Shown one piece after another: positions 11,316-20,156 of a stretch of 64,000 bases of DNA. Position 1 is the stretch's first letter; each line of letters begins with the position of its first letter. The DNA is from Pseudomonadota bacterium (GTDB lineage: Bacteria; Pseudomonadota; Alphaproteobacteria; Caulobacterales; Caulobacteraceae): the NCBI GenBank assembly GCA_023451375.1, contig JAEXZS010000085.1:1-64000 (forward strand). The letters are read 5' to 3'. Both the position numbers and the translations under genes were made by a program. The notes below the pieces were generated by a model. It was not told the DNA's origin, made no database searches, and saw only the letters and a list, made by a program, of their open reading frames with translations.

Positions 11316-13517
11316 ATGCGTCACCTGATCCTGTCCGCCGCCATTCCAGCGCTTCTTCTGGGCGCCGCGCCCGCCTTGGCCCAGTCGACCGGCGCCCCCG
11401 CCCGCCAGGCCGCCGCGACCACGCCGCCCCCGCACTTTCCCCGCGACCTGACCCCCGCCGGCGTCGCCGCCGCCGACGACCAGCTGGCGCTGGAGCAGGT
11501 GGACGGGGCCGAGGCCATGGCCTTCGTCGCCGAGGCGAACCGCAAGTCGCTGGCCGCCCTGACCGGCGATCCGCGCTACGAGACCTTCCGCGAGGAGGCC
11601 TTGGCCATACTGACCGCCGAGGACCGCATCCCCATGCCCCGCTTCCTCGGCGACGGCGTCGGCAACTTCTGGCAGGACGCGACGAACCCGAAGGGCGTCT
11701 GGCGCCGCGCCACGCTGGACAGCTACCGCACCGCCTCGCCCCAGTGGGAGACGCTGCTCGACATCGACGCCCTGGCGAAGGCCGAGGGCCGCGACTGGGT
11801 GTTCAAGGGCGCCGACTGCCTGGCCCCGGACGAGACCCGCTGTCTGATCAACCTGTCGGACGGCGGCAAGGATGCGGTGGCCGTGCGCGAGTTCGACACC
11901 ACGACCAAGCGGTTCCTCGACGACGGCTTCAACCTGCCGGAAGGCAAGCACCGCATCGAATGGCTGGACCGCGACACGCTGCTCGTCGCCACCGACTTCG
12001 GTTCCGGAACGCTGACCGAGTCGGGCTATCCCTTCATCGTCAAGACGCTGAAGCGTGGCCAGACCCTGGATCAGGCTGTCGAGGTCTATCGCGGCGAACA
12101 GGGCGACGGCGGCTATGGCGTCAGCCCGTCCGTCTATCGCGACAAGGACGGCGTCGTGCAGGCGGTGATCATCACCAGGCCGCTGGACACCTTCCGCTCC
12201 GAGACCTGGAGCCTGGGCCACGACGGCAAGGCGCAGAAGCTGCATCTGCCGGAACGCGTCGGCGTCTTCGGCGTCATCGACGGCCGTCTGGTCTTCTCGC
12301 CCGACCAGGCCTGGAGCTTCGACGGAGAGGACTACGCCGCCGGGTCGCTGCTGGCGCTTCCGCTCGGCGTCCTGGGCGAGACGCGCCTGCACCTGCGCGT
12401 CGGCCGCGACAGCGCCCTGGTCTTCCAGCCGACGGCGCGCCAGGCGCTGCAGGGCGTGGCCGTCCTGTCCGACGCCCTCGTCGCCGCCGTGACCGACAAT
12501 GTCGCCGGCACGCTGCTGCGCTTCCAGGCGGGCGAGCCGGGCTGGACCGCCTCGTCCATCCCCGTGCCCGCCAATCTGGCGGTTGGCCTGGGCGATTCCT
12601 CCAAGTCACGCGGCGAGGTCTTCGTGGCGACACAGGGCTTCCTGGTCCCGCCGACGCTGAGCCTGGCGGACGTGGACACCGGCTCCCTGACCGAACTGAA
12701 GGCCTCACCGGCCAAGTTCGACGCCTCCAGCCATGTCACCGAACAGTATGAGGCCGTCTCGACCGACGGAACGAAGATCCCCTACTTCGTCACCCGGCCG
12801 CGCGCCCTGGCCATGGACGGGACGGCGCCGACGGTGATGCTGGGCTACGGCGGCTTCCAGGTCAGCCTGAACCCGGCCTACAAGCCGGAGATGGGCAAGC
12901 TGTGGCTGGAGCGGGGCGGGGTTTTCGTCCAGGCCAACATCCGCGGCGGCGGCGAGTTCGGGCCCGACTGGCACCAGGCGGCTCTGGACGGAAACCGCCA
13001 GCGCGCTTTCGACGACTTCGCCGCGGTGGCCCGCGACCTGGTCACGCGGGGGATCACCAGCCCGCGCCACCTCGGCATCTACGGCCGCTCGAACGGCGGG
13101 GTGCTGACCAGCGTCGCCATCACCCAGCATCCGGAGCTGTTCAACGCGGCGGTGATCGAAAGCCCGCTGATCGACATGCTGCGCTATCACGAGCTGCCGG
13201 CCGGCGCCTCGTGGATCGGCGAATACGGCGACCCGCGCATCCCCGAAGAGGCGGAATGGATCGCCAAGTACTCCGCCTATCAGCAGCTGCGGCCGGAGGC
13301 GGAGTACCCCCGCGTCTACATCACTACCAACACCCGCGACGACCGCGTCCATCCCGGTCATGCGAGGAAGTTCGCCGCCCGCCTGGGCGAACAGGGCCAT
13401 GAGCACCTCTATTACGAGGACACCGCCGGCGGCCATTCCAATGACGCCGACCCGGTCGCCAACGCCCGCCGCTGGGCCCGGCACTATGTCTATCTCGCCC
13501 AGCAGCTGATGGACTGA
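11316..13517 (+). CDS. Exported prolyl oligopeptidase, S9 family (second of tandem pair)
   Basis: A 733-residue paralogue of the upstream peptidase. It has a signal peptide (LILSAAIPALLLGAAPALAQ), a propeller domain with the same landmarks (NFWQDA, KGVWRRATLDSYRTASPQWE) and the catalytic triad: Ser592 in GIYGRSNGGVLTSV, Asp in NTRDDRVHPGH and His in TAGGHSND. The extended linker after the signal peptide is Ala/Pro-rich and absent from the first copy. The start was taken at the ATG at 11316, where the signal peptide begins; the reading frame upstream runs into the palindromic repeat. The pair arose by duplication and has diverged considerably. Confidence 0.9.
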   Translation: MRHLILSAAIPALLLGAAPALAQSTGAPARQAAATTPPPHFPRDLTPAGVAAADDQLALEQVDGAEAMAFVAEANRKSLAALTGDPRYETFREEALAILTAEDRIPMPRFLGDGVGNFWQDATNPKGVWRRATLDSYRTASPQWETLLDIDALAKAEGRDWVFKGADCLAPDETRCLINLSDGGKDAVAVREFDTTTKRFLDDGFNLPEGKHRIEWLDRDTLLVATDFGSGTLTESGYPFIVKTLKRGQTLDQAVEVYRGEQGDGGYGVSPSVYRDKDGVVQAVIITRPLDTFRSETWSLGHDGKAQKLHLPERVGVFGVIDGRLVFSPDQAWSFDGEDYAAGSLLALPLGVLGETRLHLRVGRDSALVFQPTARQALQGVAVLSDALVAAVTDNVAGTLLRFQAGEPGWTASSIPVPANLAVGLGDSSKSRGEVFVATQGFLVPPTLSLADVDTGSLTELKASPAKFDASSHVTEQYEAVSTDGTKIPYFVTRPRALAMDGTAPTVMLGYGGFQVSLNPAYKPEMGKLWLERGGVFVQANIRGGGEFGPDWHQAALDGNRQRAFDDFAAVARDLVTRGITSPRHLGIYGRSNGGVLTSVAITQHPELFNAAVIESPLIDMLRYHELPAGASWIGEYGDPRIPEEAEWIAKYSAYQQLRPEAEYPRVYITTNTRDDRVHPGHARKFAARLGEQGHEHLYYEDTAGGHSNDADPVANARRWARHYVYLAQQLMD

Positions 13518-13525
13518 CACGAAAA

Positions 13526-13551
13526 AGGGGAGCCGCATCGGCGGCTCCCCT
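13526..13551 (-). terminator. Rho-independent terminator between the peptidase gene and typA
   Basis: Perfect 11-bp stem AGGGGAGCCGC / GCGGCTCCCCT with an ATCG loop. A run of five A on the left side becomes a T tract on the minus strand, so it best terminates typA, though the stem also ends the rightward peptidase transcript. Confidence 0.85.
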
Positions 13552-13576
13552 GATCGTTGGGCGAGGACGCGGAGCG

Positions 13577-15409
13577 TCAGTCGGCGCGGACGCGCTTCTT
13601 GCGGAAGGAGGGGTTCAGGACTTCCTTGCGCAGGCGGATCGACTTGGGCGTGACCTCGACCAGCTCGTCTTCCTCGATGTAGGCGATGGCCTGTTCCAGC
13701 GACGGGCGGCGCGGCGGGGTGAGGCGCACGGCCTCGTCCTTGCCCGAGGCGCGGACGTTGGTCAGCTGCTTGCCCTTGATCGGGTTGACGTCCAGGTCGT
13801 CCGAGCGGCTGTTCTCGCCGATGATCATGCCCTGGTAGGTCTTCTCGCCGGCGCCGACGAACATGACGCCCCGCTCTTCCAGGTTCCACAGGGCGTAGGC
13901 GGCCGTGTCCCCGTCCGAGTTCGACACCAGGACGCCCTTCAGGCGCCCTTCGATCGCGCCCTTGTGCGGCTCATAGTGGCTGAACACGCGGTTCAGCACG
14001 CCCGAGCCGCGCGTATCGGTCAGGAACTCGCCCTGATACCCGATCAGCGCCCGCGACGGGCAGTTCAGCTGGATGCGGGTCTTCCCCGCACCCGAAGGCC
14101 CCATGTCGCGCAGCTCGGCCTTGCGCTGGCTCAGCTTCTCGATGACCACGCCGGTGTATTCATCATCAACGTCGATGACCACGTCCTCGATCGGCTCCAG
14201 CCGCTCTCCGTTCTCACCGGTTTGATAGACCACGCGCGGGCGGCTGATCGACAGTTCGAAGCCTTCGCGACGCATGTTCTCGACCAGCACGCCCAGCTGC
14301 AGTTCGCCGCGACCGGCGACTTCATAGGCGTCGGCGCCCGGGGTCTCGGTCACGCGGATGGCGACGTTGGCCTCGGCCTCCTTCAGCAGGCGGTCGCGGA
14401 TGACGCGCGACTGGACCTTGTCGCCTTCGCGGCCGGCCAGCGGGCTGTCGTTCACCGCCACCGTCATGGAGATGGTCGGCGGATCGATCGGCTGGGCGTC
14501 CAGCGCCTCGGTGACCTCCAGCGCGCACAGGGTGTCGGCCACGGTGGCCTTGGCCATGCCGGCGATGGCGACGATGTCTCCCGCTTCGGCCCCCTCGTCG
14601 ATCGGCTGGCGCTTGAGACCGCGGAAGGCTAGCACCTTGGTGATGCGGCCCTGCTCGATCTGCTTGCCGTCGCGGTCCAGCGCCTTGATCGGCATGCCGG
14701 GGATCGCCCTGCCGCTCTCGATCCGGCCGGTGAGGATCCGGCCCAGGAACGGGTCGCTCTCGATCAGCACGTTCAGGATGCGGAACGGCTTATCGACGTT
14801 CTGCGCCACCGGCGGCGGCGGCACGTGATCGACGATCAGGTCGAACAGCGGGGCCAGGGTGTCGGACGGCTTGTCCAGGTCCAGCGTCGCCCAGCCGTTG
14901 CGGCCCGAGGCGTAGATGTGCGGGAAATCCAGCTGCTCCGGCGAGGCGCCGATGGCCTCGAACAGCTCGATGGTCTCCAGGTGCACCCGGTCTGGGTCGG
15001 CGTGGGCGCGGTCGACCTTGTTGATGCACAGGATGGGCTTCAGGCCCATCTTCAGCGCCTTGGTCAGCACGAACTTGGTCTGCGGCATGACGCCTTCCTC
15101 GGCGTCGACCAGCAGGACGCAGCCGTCGACCATGCCTAGGATCCGCTCCACCTCGCCGCCGAAGTCGGCGTGGCCGGGCGTGTCGATGATGTTGATGCGG
15201 GTCTCGCCGGCCTTGCCGTTCCACAGCACCGACGTGGCCTTGGCCAGGATGGTGATGCCGCGCTCGCGCTCCTGGTCGTTGGAGTCCATGGCGCGCTCGG
15301 TCGTCGTCTCATTGGCTCGGAAGACGCCGGACTGGGCCAGCAGCTGATCCACCAAGGTGGTTTTGCCGTGATCGACGTGGGCGATGATGGCGACGTTGCG
15401 CAGGTTCAT
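13577..15409 (-). CDS. typA: Ribosome-associated GTPase TypA/BipA
   Basis: A translational GTPase of 610 residues involved in ribosome assembly and stress or low-temperature growth. Seen: G1 in IIAHVDHGKTTL, switch I region ERERGITILAKAT, G3 DTPGHADFGGEVER, G4 NKVDR, then elongation-factor domains 2, 3 and 5 and a C-terminal domain ending in a basic tail (RKEVLNPSFRKKRVRAD). The ATG at 15409 gives the usual MNLRNVAIIAHVDHG start; an upstream GTG (15439) in the same frame adds a 10-residue tail not found in most family members. Confidence 0.93.
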   Translation of the reverse strand: MNLRNVAIIAHVDHGKTTLVDQLLAQSGVFRANETTTERAMDSNDQERERGITILAKATSVLWNGKAGETRINIIDTPGHADFGGEVERILGMVDGCVLLVDAEEGVMPQTKFVLTKALKMGLKPILCINKVDRAHADPDRVHLETIELFEAIGASPEQLDFPHIYASGRNGWATLDLDKPSDTLAPLFDLIVDHVPPPPVAQNVDKPFRILNVLIESDPFLGRILTGRIESGRAIPGMPIKALDRDGKQIEQGRITKVLAFRGLKRQPIDEGAEAGDIVAIAGMAKATVADTLCALEVTEALDAQPIDPPTISMTVAVNDSPLAGREGDKVQSRVIRDRLLKEAEANVAIRVTETPGADAYEVAGRGELQLGVLVENMRREGFELSISRPRVVYQTGENGERLEPIEDVVIDVDDEYTGVVIEKLSQRKAELRDMGPSGAGKTRIQLNCPSRALIGYQGEFLTDTRGSGVLNRVFSHYEPHKGAIEGRLKGVLVSNSDGDTAAYALWNLEERGVMFVGAGEKTYQGMIIGENSRSDDLDVNPIKGKQLTNVRASGKDEAVRLTPPRRPSLEQAIAYIEEDELVEVTPKSIRLRKEVLNPSFRKKRVRAD

Positions 15410-15627
15410 TTCGGGCTCGGGCGGACTGTGTTCGGTCACGGGAGGTCCGCGCCGCTGCAGGAGAATGCAGGAAAAAGGGGGAGTGTTCGGGGCGCTCTTA
15501 CAGGCATGCGGCCGGAAACGCCAGAGCGGGCCCGCCACGACGCCTTACGGATATTTCACCTGCCGCGCCGCATCCGCCGACGTCAGGGCCGGCCTCTCCC
15601 TCCCGTCATCGAGAAGAGGAGACACCA

Positions 15628-15921
15628 ATGGATATCGCCGCCCTGGTCCTGACCGGAGCGTTGGCCCTGGCGCCCGCGCCCGATCTTTCGGTTTCGACGC
15701 ACGGGCTGGACCCGGCGCGTGCGTCGGACGCGGCCCGGCTGGCCGAGCGTTTCCGGGACGCCAGCCGCGCCTGGTGCGGCCAGCATCACCGCAGCGTGAC
15801 GCCGCACGCCCGCGCCGCCTGCGAGCCCGAGATGCGACGCCGCCTAGCCGCCGCCCTGCCGCCCGACGATCGACGCGGTTTCGTACGCGCGGGCGGGATG
15901 CGCGTGCTGAACCGGCGCTAG
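15628..15921 (+). CDS. Small exported UrcA-like protein
   Basis: A 97-residue protein with a hydrophobic N-terminus (MDIAALVLTGALALAPAPD) and a strong ribosome-binding site (GAGGAGACACCA before the ATG). The body, AARLAERFRDASRAWCG followed by a second Cys in ARAACEPEMRRRLA, matches the two-cysteine pattern of UrcA-family periplasmic proteins of alphaproteobacteria. Function unknown. Its stop shares a CTAG with that of the convergent Crp/Fnr regulator. Confidence 0.65.
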   Translation: MDIAALVLTGALALAPAPDLSVSTHGLDPARASDAARLAERFRDASRAWCGQHHRSVTPHARAACEPEMRRRLAAALPPDDRRGFVRAGGMRVLNRR

Positions 15922-16613
15922 CCCTTGTGGGCGCGGAAGGCGTCGCCGGAGCGGTAGCATTCACACGCCGCCCGCTCCAGCCCCGCCCGGTCCAGCACGG
16001 TGATGCGTCCCCGGGAGTAGGCGATGGCCCCCGCCTTCTGCAGTCCCTGGGCCGCCTCATTCACCGTGGTGCGCTGCGAGCCCAGCATCGAGGCCAGGTA
16101 TTCCTGCGTCAGGTTCAGCGTGTCGCCGTCGACGCGGTCGTGGCAGCGCAGCAGCCATTTGGCGAACCGCTGGCCGGCGTGATGCAGGGCGTTGCAGGCG
16201 CTGGACTGCTCCAGTTCGCCCTGCAGCCGCGCCATGTAGTCGGCAACCACGTCTCGCATCGCGGGTCGCTGGGCCGCCAGGGCGCGGAAGCGGGCGGCGT
16301 CCACGCGCTGGGCGGAACAGGCCACCTGGGCCACGCTTCGGGTGTGGGCGCGCTGGGGCGTCGCCGAGGCGACGACGCCCAGCACGCCCTCGCGGCCGAC
16401 CATGAGCGTCTCCACGGTGCGGCCGTCCTCCAGAACGGCCACCGAGGAGCAGAAGCCGCTGTCGATGAAATGCAGGTGCTCGATCAGGTCGTCGGGCTCG
16501 GAGAAGACGTGGCCCTGGGCGAACTCGGCCGGCGTCGCGATCGCCAGCAGGGCGTCACGGTCAGCGACCTCCAGTCCCTGGATCAGGATATTGCCGGGCG
16601 AACGACTGAGCAT
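15918..16613 (-). CDS. Crp/Fnr-family transcriptional regulator
   Basis: A 231-residue regulator with an N-terminal cyclic-nucleotide-binding-like domain (about residues 25-115; YFAQGHVFSEP-type and IDSGFCSSVAVLEDGR segments) and a C-terminal winged helix-turn-helix (LTQEYLASMLGSQRTTVNEAAQGLQKAG, about residues 168-195) of Crp type. I see no four-cysteine N-terminal cluster, so an oxygen-sensing Fnr is unlikely. Effector and targets are unknown. An inverted repeat at 16648-16662 lies upstream of the start. Confidence 0.85.
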   Translation of the reverse strand: MLSRSPGNILIQGLEVADRDALLAIATPAEFAQGHVFSEPDDLIEHLHFIDSGFCSSVAVLEDGRTVETLMVGREGVLGVVASATPQRAHTRSVAQVACSAQRVDAARFRALAAQRPAMRDVVADYMARLQGELEQSSACNALHHAGQRFAKWLLRCHDRVDGDTLNLTQEYLASMLGSQRTTVNEAAQGLQKAGAIAYSRGRITVLDRAGLERAACECYRSGDAFRAHKG

Positions 16614-16647
16614 GGATTCGCGCTTAAGGCGATTGTGGGAACCCGTC

Positions 16648-16662
16648 TGTCGGAACCCGACA
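16648..16662. promoter_or_regulatory. Inverted repeat upstream of the Crp/Fnr regulator
   Basis: TGTCGG-AAC-CCGACA, 6-bp perfect arms, 35-49 bp ahead of the regulator's ATG. Its position suits an operator, possibly autoregulatory, but it is not a standard Crp or Fnr box. Confidence 0.3.
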
Positions 16663-16733
16663 CAGCGTTGCAGTATTTCCCCCCACTATCTGGGGACAAG
16701 TCGTTGAAATTGCGCCTTGTGTACGGTGCCGGA

Positions 16734-16934
16734 TCAAACAGAGACGACTTCTGACCGCAGCCGCCGCCCGACGATGCGGTCGCCGTCGTGGACCTCGACC
16801 CCCTCGCAAGAGGTGTGCTGGAGCAGAAGGGCCTCGGCGGCCCGCAGGGCGTCGGCGTCGTCGACACCATCGTGGAAATCCAGCAGCGGACGACGGCCGT
16901 CGCCGTCGAAGAAATGAAGCTCGTAGATGCGCAT
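16734..16934 (-). CDS. Small DUF6894-like protein
   Basis: A 66-residue protein beginning MRIYELHFFDGDGRR, with an acidic DGVDDADALRAAEALLLQ middle. The pattern of an aromatic-rich first strand, Asp-rich loop and Ala-rich helix resembles the DUF6894 small proteins common in alphaproteobacteria. No function is known. It lies alone between the Crp/Fnr regulator and the alpha/beta hydrolase, both on the same strand. Confidence 0.55.
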   Translation of the reverse strand: MRIYELHFFDGDGRRPLLDFHDGVDDADALRAAEALLLQHTSCEGVEVHDGDRIVGRRLRSEVVSV

Positions 16935-17062
16935 CGCTCAGTCCCCGTGAGCGGCATGTTACGCTTGAGAGGCGATCGGCGTCCGTCGGAAGTCGACAGA
17001 AGACCCGCCTTTGCCGTGGCGGCGCCGTCGAGCCCGACGCCCCTGACGCTGAAACCTGGACT

Positions 17063-18004
17063 TCAGCGCGCGAGAAAGGCGTCGAGTTCGGCCTGGAAGG
17101 TTTCGGGTTGATCGAACATGATGAAGTGGGCGCTGTCGTCGATGCGCTTCAGCTTCGCGCCGGACAGATTGGCGAAGGACATGCGGTAGATGGCGTCCGT
17201 CAGCTCAGGCGTCATGCGGGGGTCGTTGAACTTGACATACAGCACCTCGGTCGGGGCCGTGATCTTCGACAGTTCGGGGCGCAGGTCGGTGACGATCAAT
17301 TCGCGGAAGGCGGCGGCGGAAACCTTCTGGTCGCTCTCGCGCATGTCTTCCAGCGCGCCTTCCCGCCGGGATTCGGTGTTGATCATGCCGTTGATGGCCG
17401 CCGTGGCCTGGGGGATGTAGGCCTCGCGCGGGCTGTTCGCCTGGGCGGCCCAGATCTGGTCGGCGACAGGCACGACGCTTTCGGCGCTCGCGCCGGGAGC
17501 GGCGAACATCGCTCCCATGAAGGGCACCATGTCCACGACCATCAGCCGGCCGACCAGGTCCGGGTGGCGCGCGGCCAGCATCATGCCGATGGTCCCGCCC
17601 ATCGAGTGGCCGACCACGGCAGGCTTCTCAAGCCCCTGCTCTCGGATATAGCGGGCGATGTCCTCGGCGACGGGCGCGGCGACCGGGGTCGGTTGGGCGC
17701 CGGTCTGGGCGTTGCCCTCGGCGGGCGCGCCGGCGAACCCCTGGATGTGAATGCGGTGGATGCGGTAGCGGCCGCCCAGGTGATCGACGGTCTCCTGCCA
17801 GACCTCCGGCGAGGACGACAGTCCGGGAATCAGTATGATGTCCTGGCCCTGGCCACGCGCCGCCCCGTCCACCCGGACGTGCAGCCGGTCCGAGGCGAAG
17901 TCGGCGTGTCGATGACCATGGGCGGCGTGGCCGACATGTCCATCTTGGGCCCCGGCGGGCGCCGCCGCGAGCAGAAGGGCGGCGAAGGCGATGGCTTGGA
18001 TCAT
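17063..18004 (-). CDS. Exported alpha/beta hydrolase
   Basis: A 313-residue hydrolase with a signal peptide (MIQAIAFAALLLAAAPAGAQ) and a His-rich stretch just after it (GHVGHAAHGHRHADF). The fold markers are the oxyanion region IILIPGLSSSPEVWQ, the nucleophile elbow VGHSMGGTIGMM (Ser near residue 135) and a late His in DDSAHFIMFDQP. The substrate is unknown. It is divergent from the Rieske oxygenase gene, with a palindromic operator between them. Confidence 0.85.
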   Translation of the reverse strand: MIQAIAFAALLLAAAPAGAQDGHVGHAAHGHRHADFASDRLHVRVDGAARGQGQDIILIPGLSSSPEVWQETVDHLGGRYRIHRIHIQGFAGAPAEGNAQTGAQPTPVAAPVAEDIARYIREQGLEKPAVVGHSMGGTIGMMLAARHPDLVGRLMVVDMVPFMGAMFAAPGASAESVVPVADQIWAAQANSPREAYIPQATAAINGMINTESRREGALEDMRESDQKVSAAAFRELIVTDLRPELSKITAPTEVLYVKFNDPRMTPELTDAIYRMSFANLSGAKLKRIDDSAHFIMFDQPETFQAELDAFLAR

Positions 18005-18042
18005 GGCGGTTCTCCCGTTTGAGGTCGCCCTTATGGCGTCAA

Positions 18043-18061
18043 TACTTTATCCTGTAAAGTA
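18043..18061. promoter_or_regulatory. Palindromic operator between the hydrolase and Rieske oxygenase genes
   Basis: TACTTTA-TCCTG-TAAAGTA, perfect 7-bp arms, in an otherwise GC-rich 109-bp divergent intergenic region. It lies 39 bp from the hydrolase start and 53 bp from the oxygenase start, where a repressor could control both promoters. No regulator gene is adjacent. Confidence 0.55.
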
Positions 18062-18113
18062 CTTTCGTATGGTCCTGAGGACAGACGCCGCCCGCCTCTG
18101 TTAGACAGGCGGC

Positions 18114-19244
18114 ATGAAGCCAGCCGCCGCCGATCCCGTCCAGTCCCCACGAGCCGACGCCGCGCCGTCAAAGGTCGGCGCCTCGCCGTTCGGCAAGGGC
18201 TTCGTGACCGACGCCTGGTATTTCGTAGCCCTGGCCCGGGATATCGCGCCGGCCGGCCTTAAGCGCCATGAGATCATGGGCGAGCCGGTGCTGGTCGGCC
18301 GCACCCGCGCGGGTCAGGTCTACGCCATGCGAGACATCTGCCCCCACCGCGCCGCCCCGTTGTCGGCCGGCAGGCTGGTGGACAAGCCCGGCGAGGGCGA
18401 GACGATCGAATGCCCGTACCACGGCTGGCGCTTCCGGCCGGACGGCGTCTGCGCCGCCATCCCGTCGCTGGTCGAGGAACAGGCCTTCGAGGCGAACCGC
18501 ATCCGCGTGCGCGCCTACCCGGTGCGCGAGAGCCAGGGGATCGTCTTCGTCTGGATGGCCTCCGATCCCCGCAATCCGATGGAGCCGGACCACGAGCCGC
18601 CGGTCTTCCCCGGCGTGGTCGGCGGCGAGGCCAAGCTGGTCGAAGGAATGGATTTCGACAGCCACATCTATCACGCGGTCGTCGGCCTGATGGACCCCGC
18701 TCATGGCCCCTATGTCCACCAGCAGTGGTGGTGGCGATCCGAACATTCCATGCATGAGAAGGCCAAGGCGTTCGAGCCGCGCGAGCACGGCTTCGCCATG
18801 GTGCGCCACGCGCCGTCGTCGAACAGCCGCGCCTACAAGATTCTGGGCGGGGCGCCCGCGACCGAGATCACCTTCCGCCTGCCGGGCTATCGCTGGGAGC
18901 ACATCCAGGTGGGCGAGAAGCAGGTGCTGGCGCTGACCTGCCTGACGCCGGTGACCGAGACCAGGACGCGCATCACCCAGATCTTCTGGTCCGACCACTG
19001 GGTGTTCGGCCTGGCCAAGCCCTTCCTGCGCATGGGGGTGGTCGCCTTCCTGAAGCAGGACGGCGGCATGGTGAACCTTCAGAACGAAGGGCTGCGCTAC
19101 GATCCGGCCTTGATATGGATCGACGACGCCGACAGGCAGGCCAAATGGTACCAGCAGCTGAAACGCGAATGGGCCAGGAGCCGGGCCGAGGGTCGGCCCT
19201 TCGAGAACCCGGTCCAGCCCGCCACCCTGCGCTGGAAGAGCTGA
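18114..19244 (+). CDS. Rieske-type aromatic-ring oxygenase (VanA/phenoxybenzoate-dioxygenase-like)
   Basis: A 376-residue oxygenase. The Rieske [2Fe-2S] ligands are Cys76 and His78 in DICPHRAAPLSAG and Cys100 and His103 in ECPYHGWRF. The catalytic domain has a candidate mononuclear iron site in DFDSHIYHAVVGLMDPAHG (two His with nearby Asp). The long segment between the two ligand pairs and the single-subunit size fit the VanA-like branch, which demethylates or hydroxylates aromatics or sterol-like substrates. No reductase gene is adjacent, so it must borrow electrons. The substrate is unknown. Confidence 0.85.
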   Translation: MKPAAADPVQSPRADAAPSKVGASPFGKGFVTDAWYFVALARDIAPAGLKRHEIMGEPVLVGRTRAGQVYAMRDICPHRAAPLSAGRLVDKPGEGETIECPYHGWRFRPDGVCAAIPSLVEEQAFEANRIRVRAYPVRESQGIVFVWMASDPRNPMEPDHEPPVFPGVVGGEAKLVEGMDFDSHIYHAVVGLMDPAHGPYVHQQWWWRSEHSMHEKAKAFEPREHGFAMVRHAPSSNSRAYKILGGAPATEITFRLPGYRWEHIQVGEKQVLALTCLTPVTETRTRITQIFWSDHWVFGLAKPFLRMGVVAFLKQDGGMVNLQNEGLRYDPALIWIDDADRQAKWYQQLKREWARSRAEGRPFENPVQPATLRWKS

Positions 19245-19248
19245 GGCG

Positions 19249-20118
19249 TCACAGCCCCGGCGGCGGGCCGAACTTTCCGGCCTGGTAGTCCTGGATCGCC
19301 TGCACGATCTCCTCGCGGGTGTTCATCACGAAGGGACCGTGGCTGAAGACCGGCTCGCCGATCGGCCGGGCGTGACCCAGCAGCACGACGGCGTCGGATG
19401 CGGCCGTGATCTCCACCGCCTCGCCGTCGCCCAGCGCCGCCAGGTTCCATTCGGGCACGTGCGTCCCGGCGACCGAAACCTGCCCCTTCACCACATAGAG
19501 GAAGACGTTGCGACCGGCGGCGACCGGCGCGTCGAACCGCGCGCCGGCGGCTAGGCGGACCACCGCCAGATGGACGTCGATCAGGGACTGGATGGGGGCG
19601 GCGACGCCCAGCCATTCGCCGGATACGGGCTCGACCGTCACGCCGCCGTCGGTGGTGAAGGTCGGAATGTCCGCCGCCTGCAGGCCGACATAGTCGGGCG
19701 TGGTCATCTTCAGCCGCGACGGCAGGTTGACCCACAGCTGCAGGATCTCCATCGGCCCGCCGTCGCGCTTGAAGGCGGCGGGCGACAGTTCGGCGTGGAT
19801 CAGGCCCGAACCCGCGGTCATCCACTGGATCCCGCCCGCGCGGATGATGCTCTCGCCGCCCGCGGAATCGTTGTGCGCCAGCTCGCCGTCCAGGATGAAG
19901 GTGACGGTCTCGAAGCCCCGATGCGGATGCGGCCCGAACGGCAGGCCGCGATTGTTCGGCGGATAGGTCTGCGGCCCGTGGTGGTTCAGGAACAGGAACG
20001 GATCGACCTGCTCCAGCCCCGGCCCGGGCACGGGACGGCGCGTGATCAGGTCGCCGATGTCGTCGCGGTGAGCTGGGTGCAGGCGGACGACGGGGCGGGA
20101 TTTCAGCGCTTCGCTCAT
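19249..20118 (-). CDS. Pirin family protein
   Basis: A bicupin protein of 289 residues. The N-terminal cupin carries the metal-ligand signature PHPHRGFETVTFILDGELAH and GGIQWMTAGSGLIHAE, typical of pirins, some of which act as quercetin 2,3-dioxygenases or as redox-sensing cofactors. The C-terminal cupin (about residues 175-260) is degenerate, as is usual. It ends only 4 bp from the end of the convergent Rieske oxygenase gene. Confidence 0.88.
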   Translation of the reverse strand: MSEALKSRPVVRLHPAHRDDIGDLITRRPVPGPGLEQVDPFLFLNHHGPQTYPPNNRGLPFGPHPHRGFETVTFILDGELAHNDSAGGESIIRAGGIQWMTAGSGLIHAELSPAAFKRDGGPMEILQLWVNLPSRLKMTTPDYVGLQAADIPTFTTDGGVTVEPVSGEWLGVAAPIQSLIDVHLAVVRLAAGARFDAPVAAGRNVFLYVVKGQVSVAGTHVPEWNLAALGDGEAVEITAASDAVVLLGHARPIGEPVFSHGPFVMNTREEIVQAIQDYQAGKFGPPPGL

Positions 20119-20156
20119 CCGTCACATATAGAGTGACGGATCATCGATGGCGAGGG

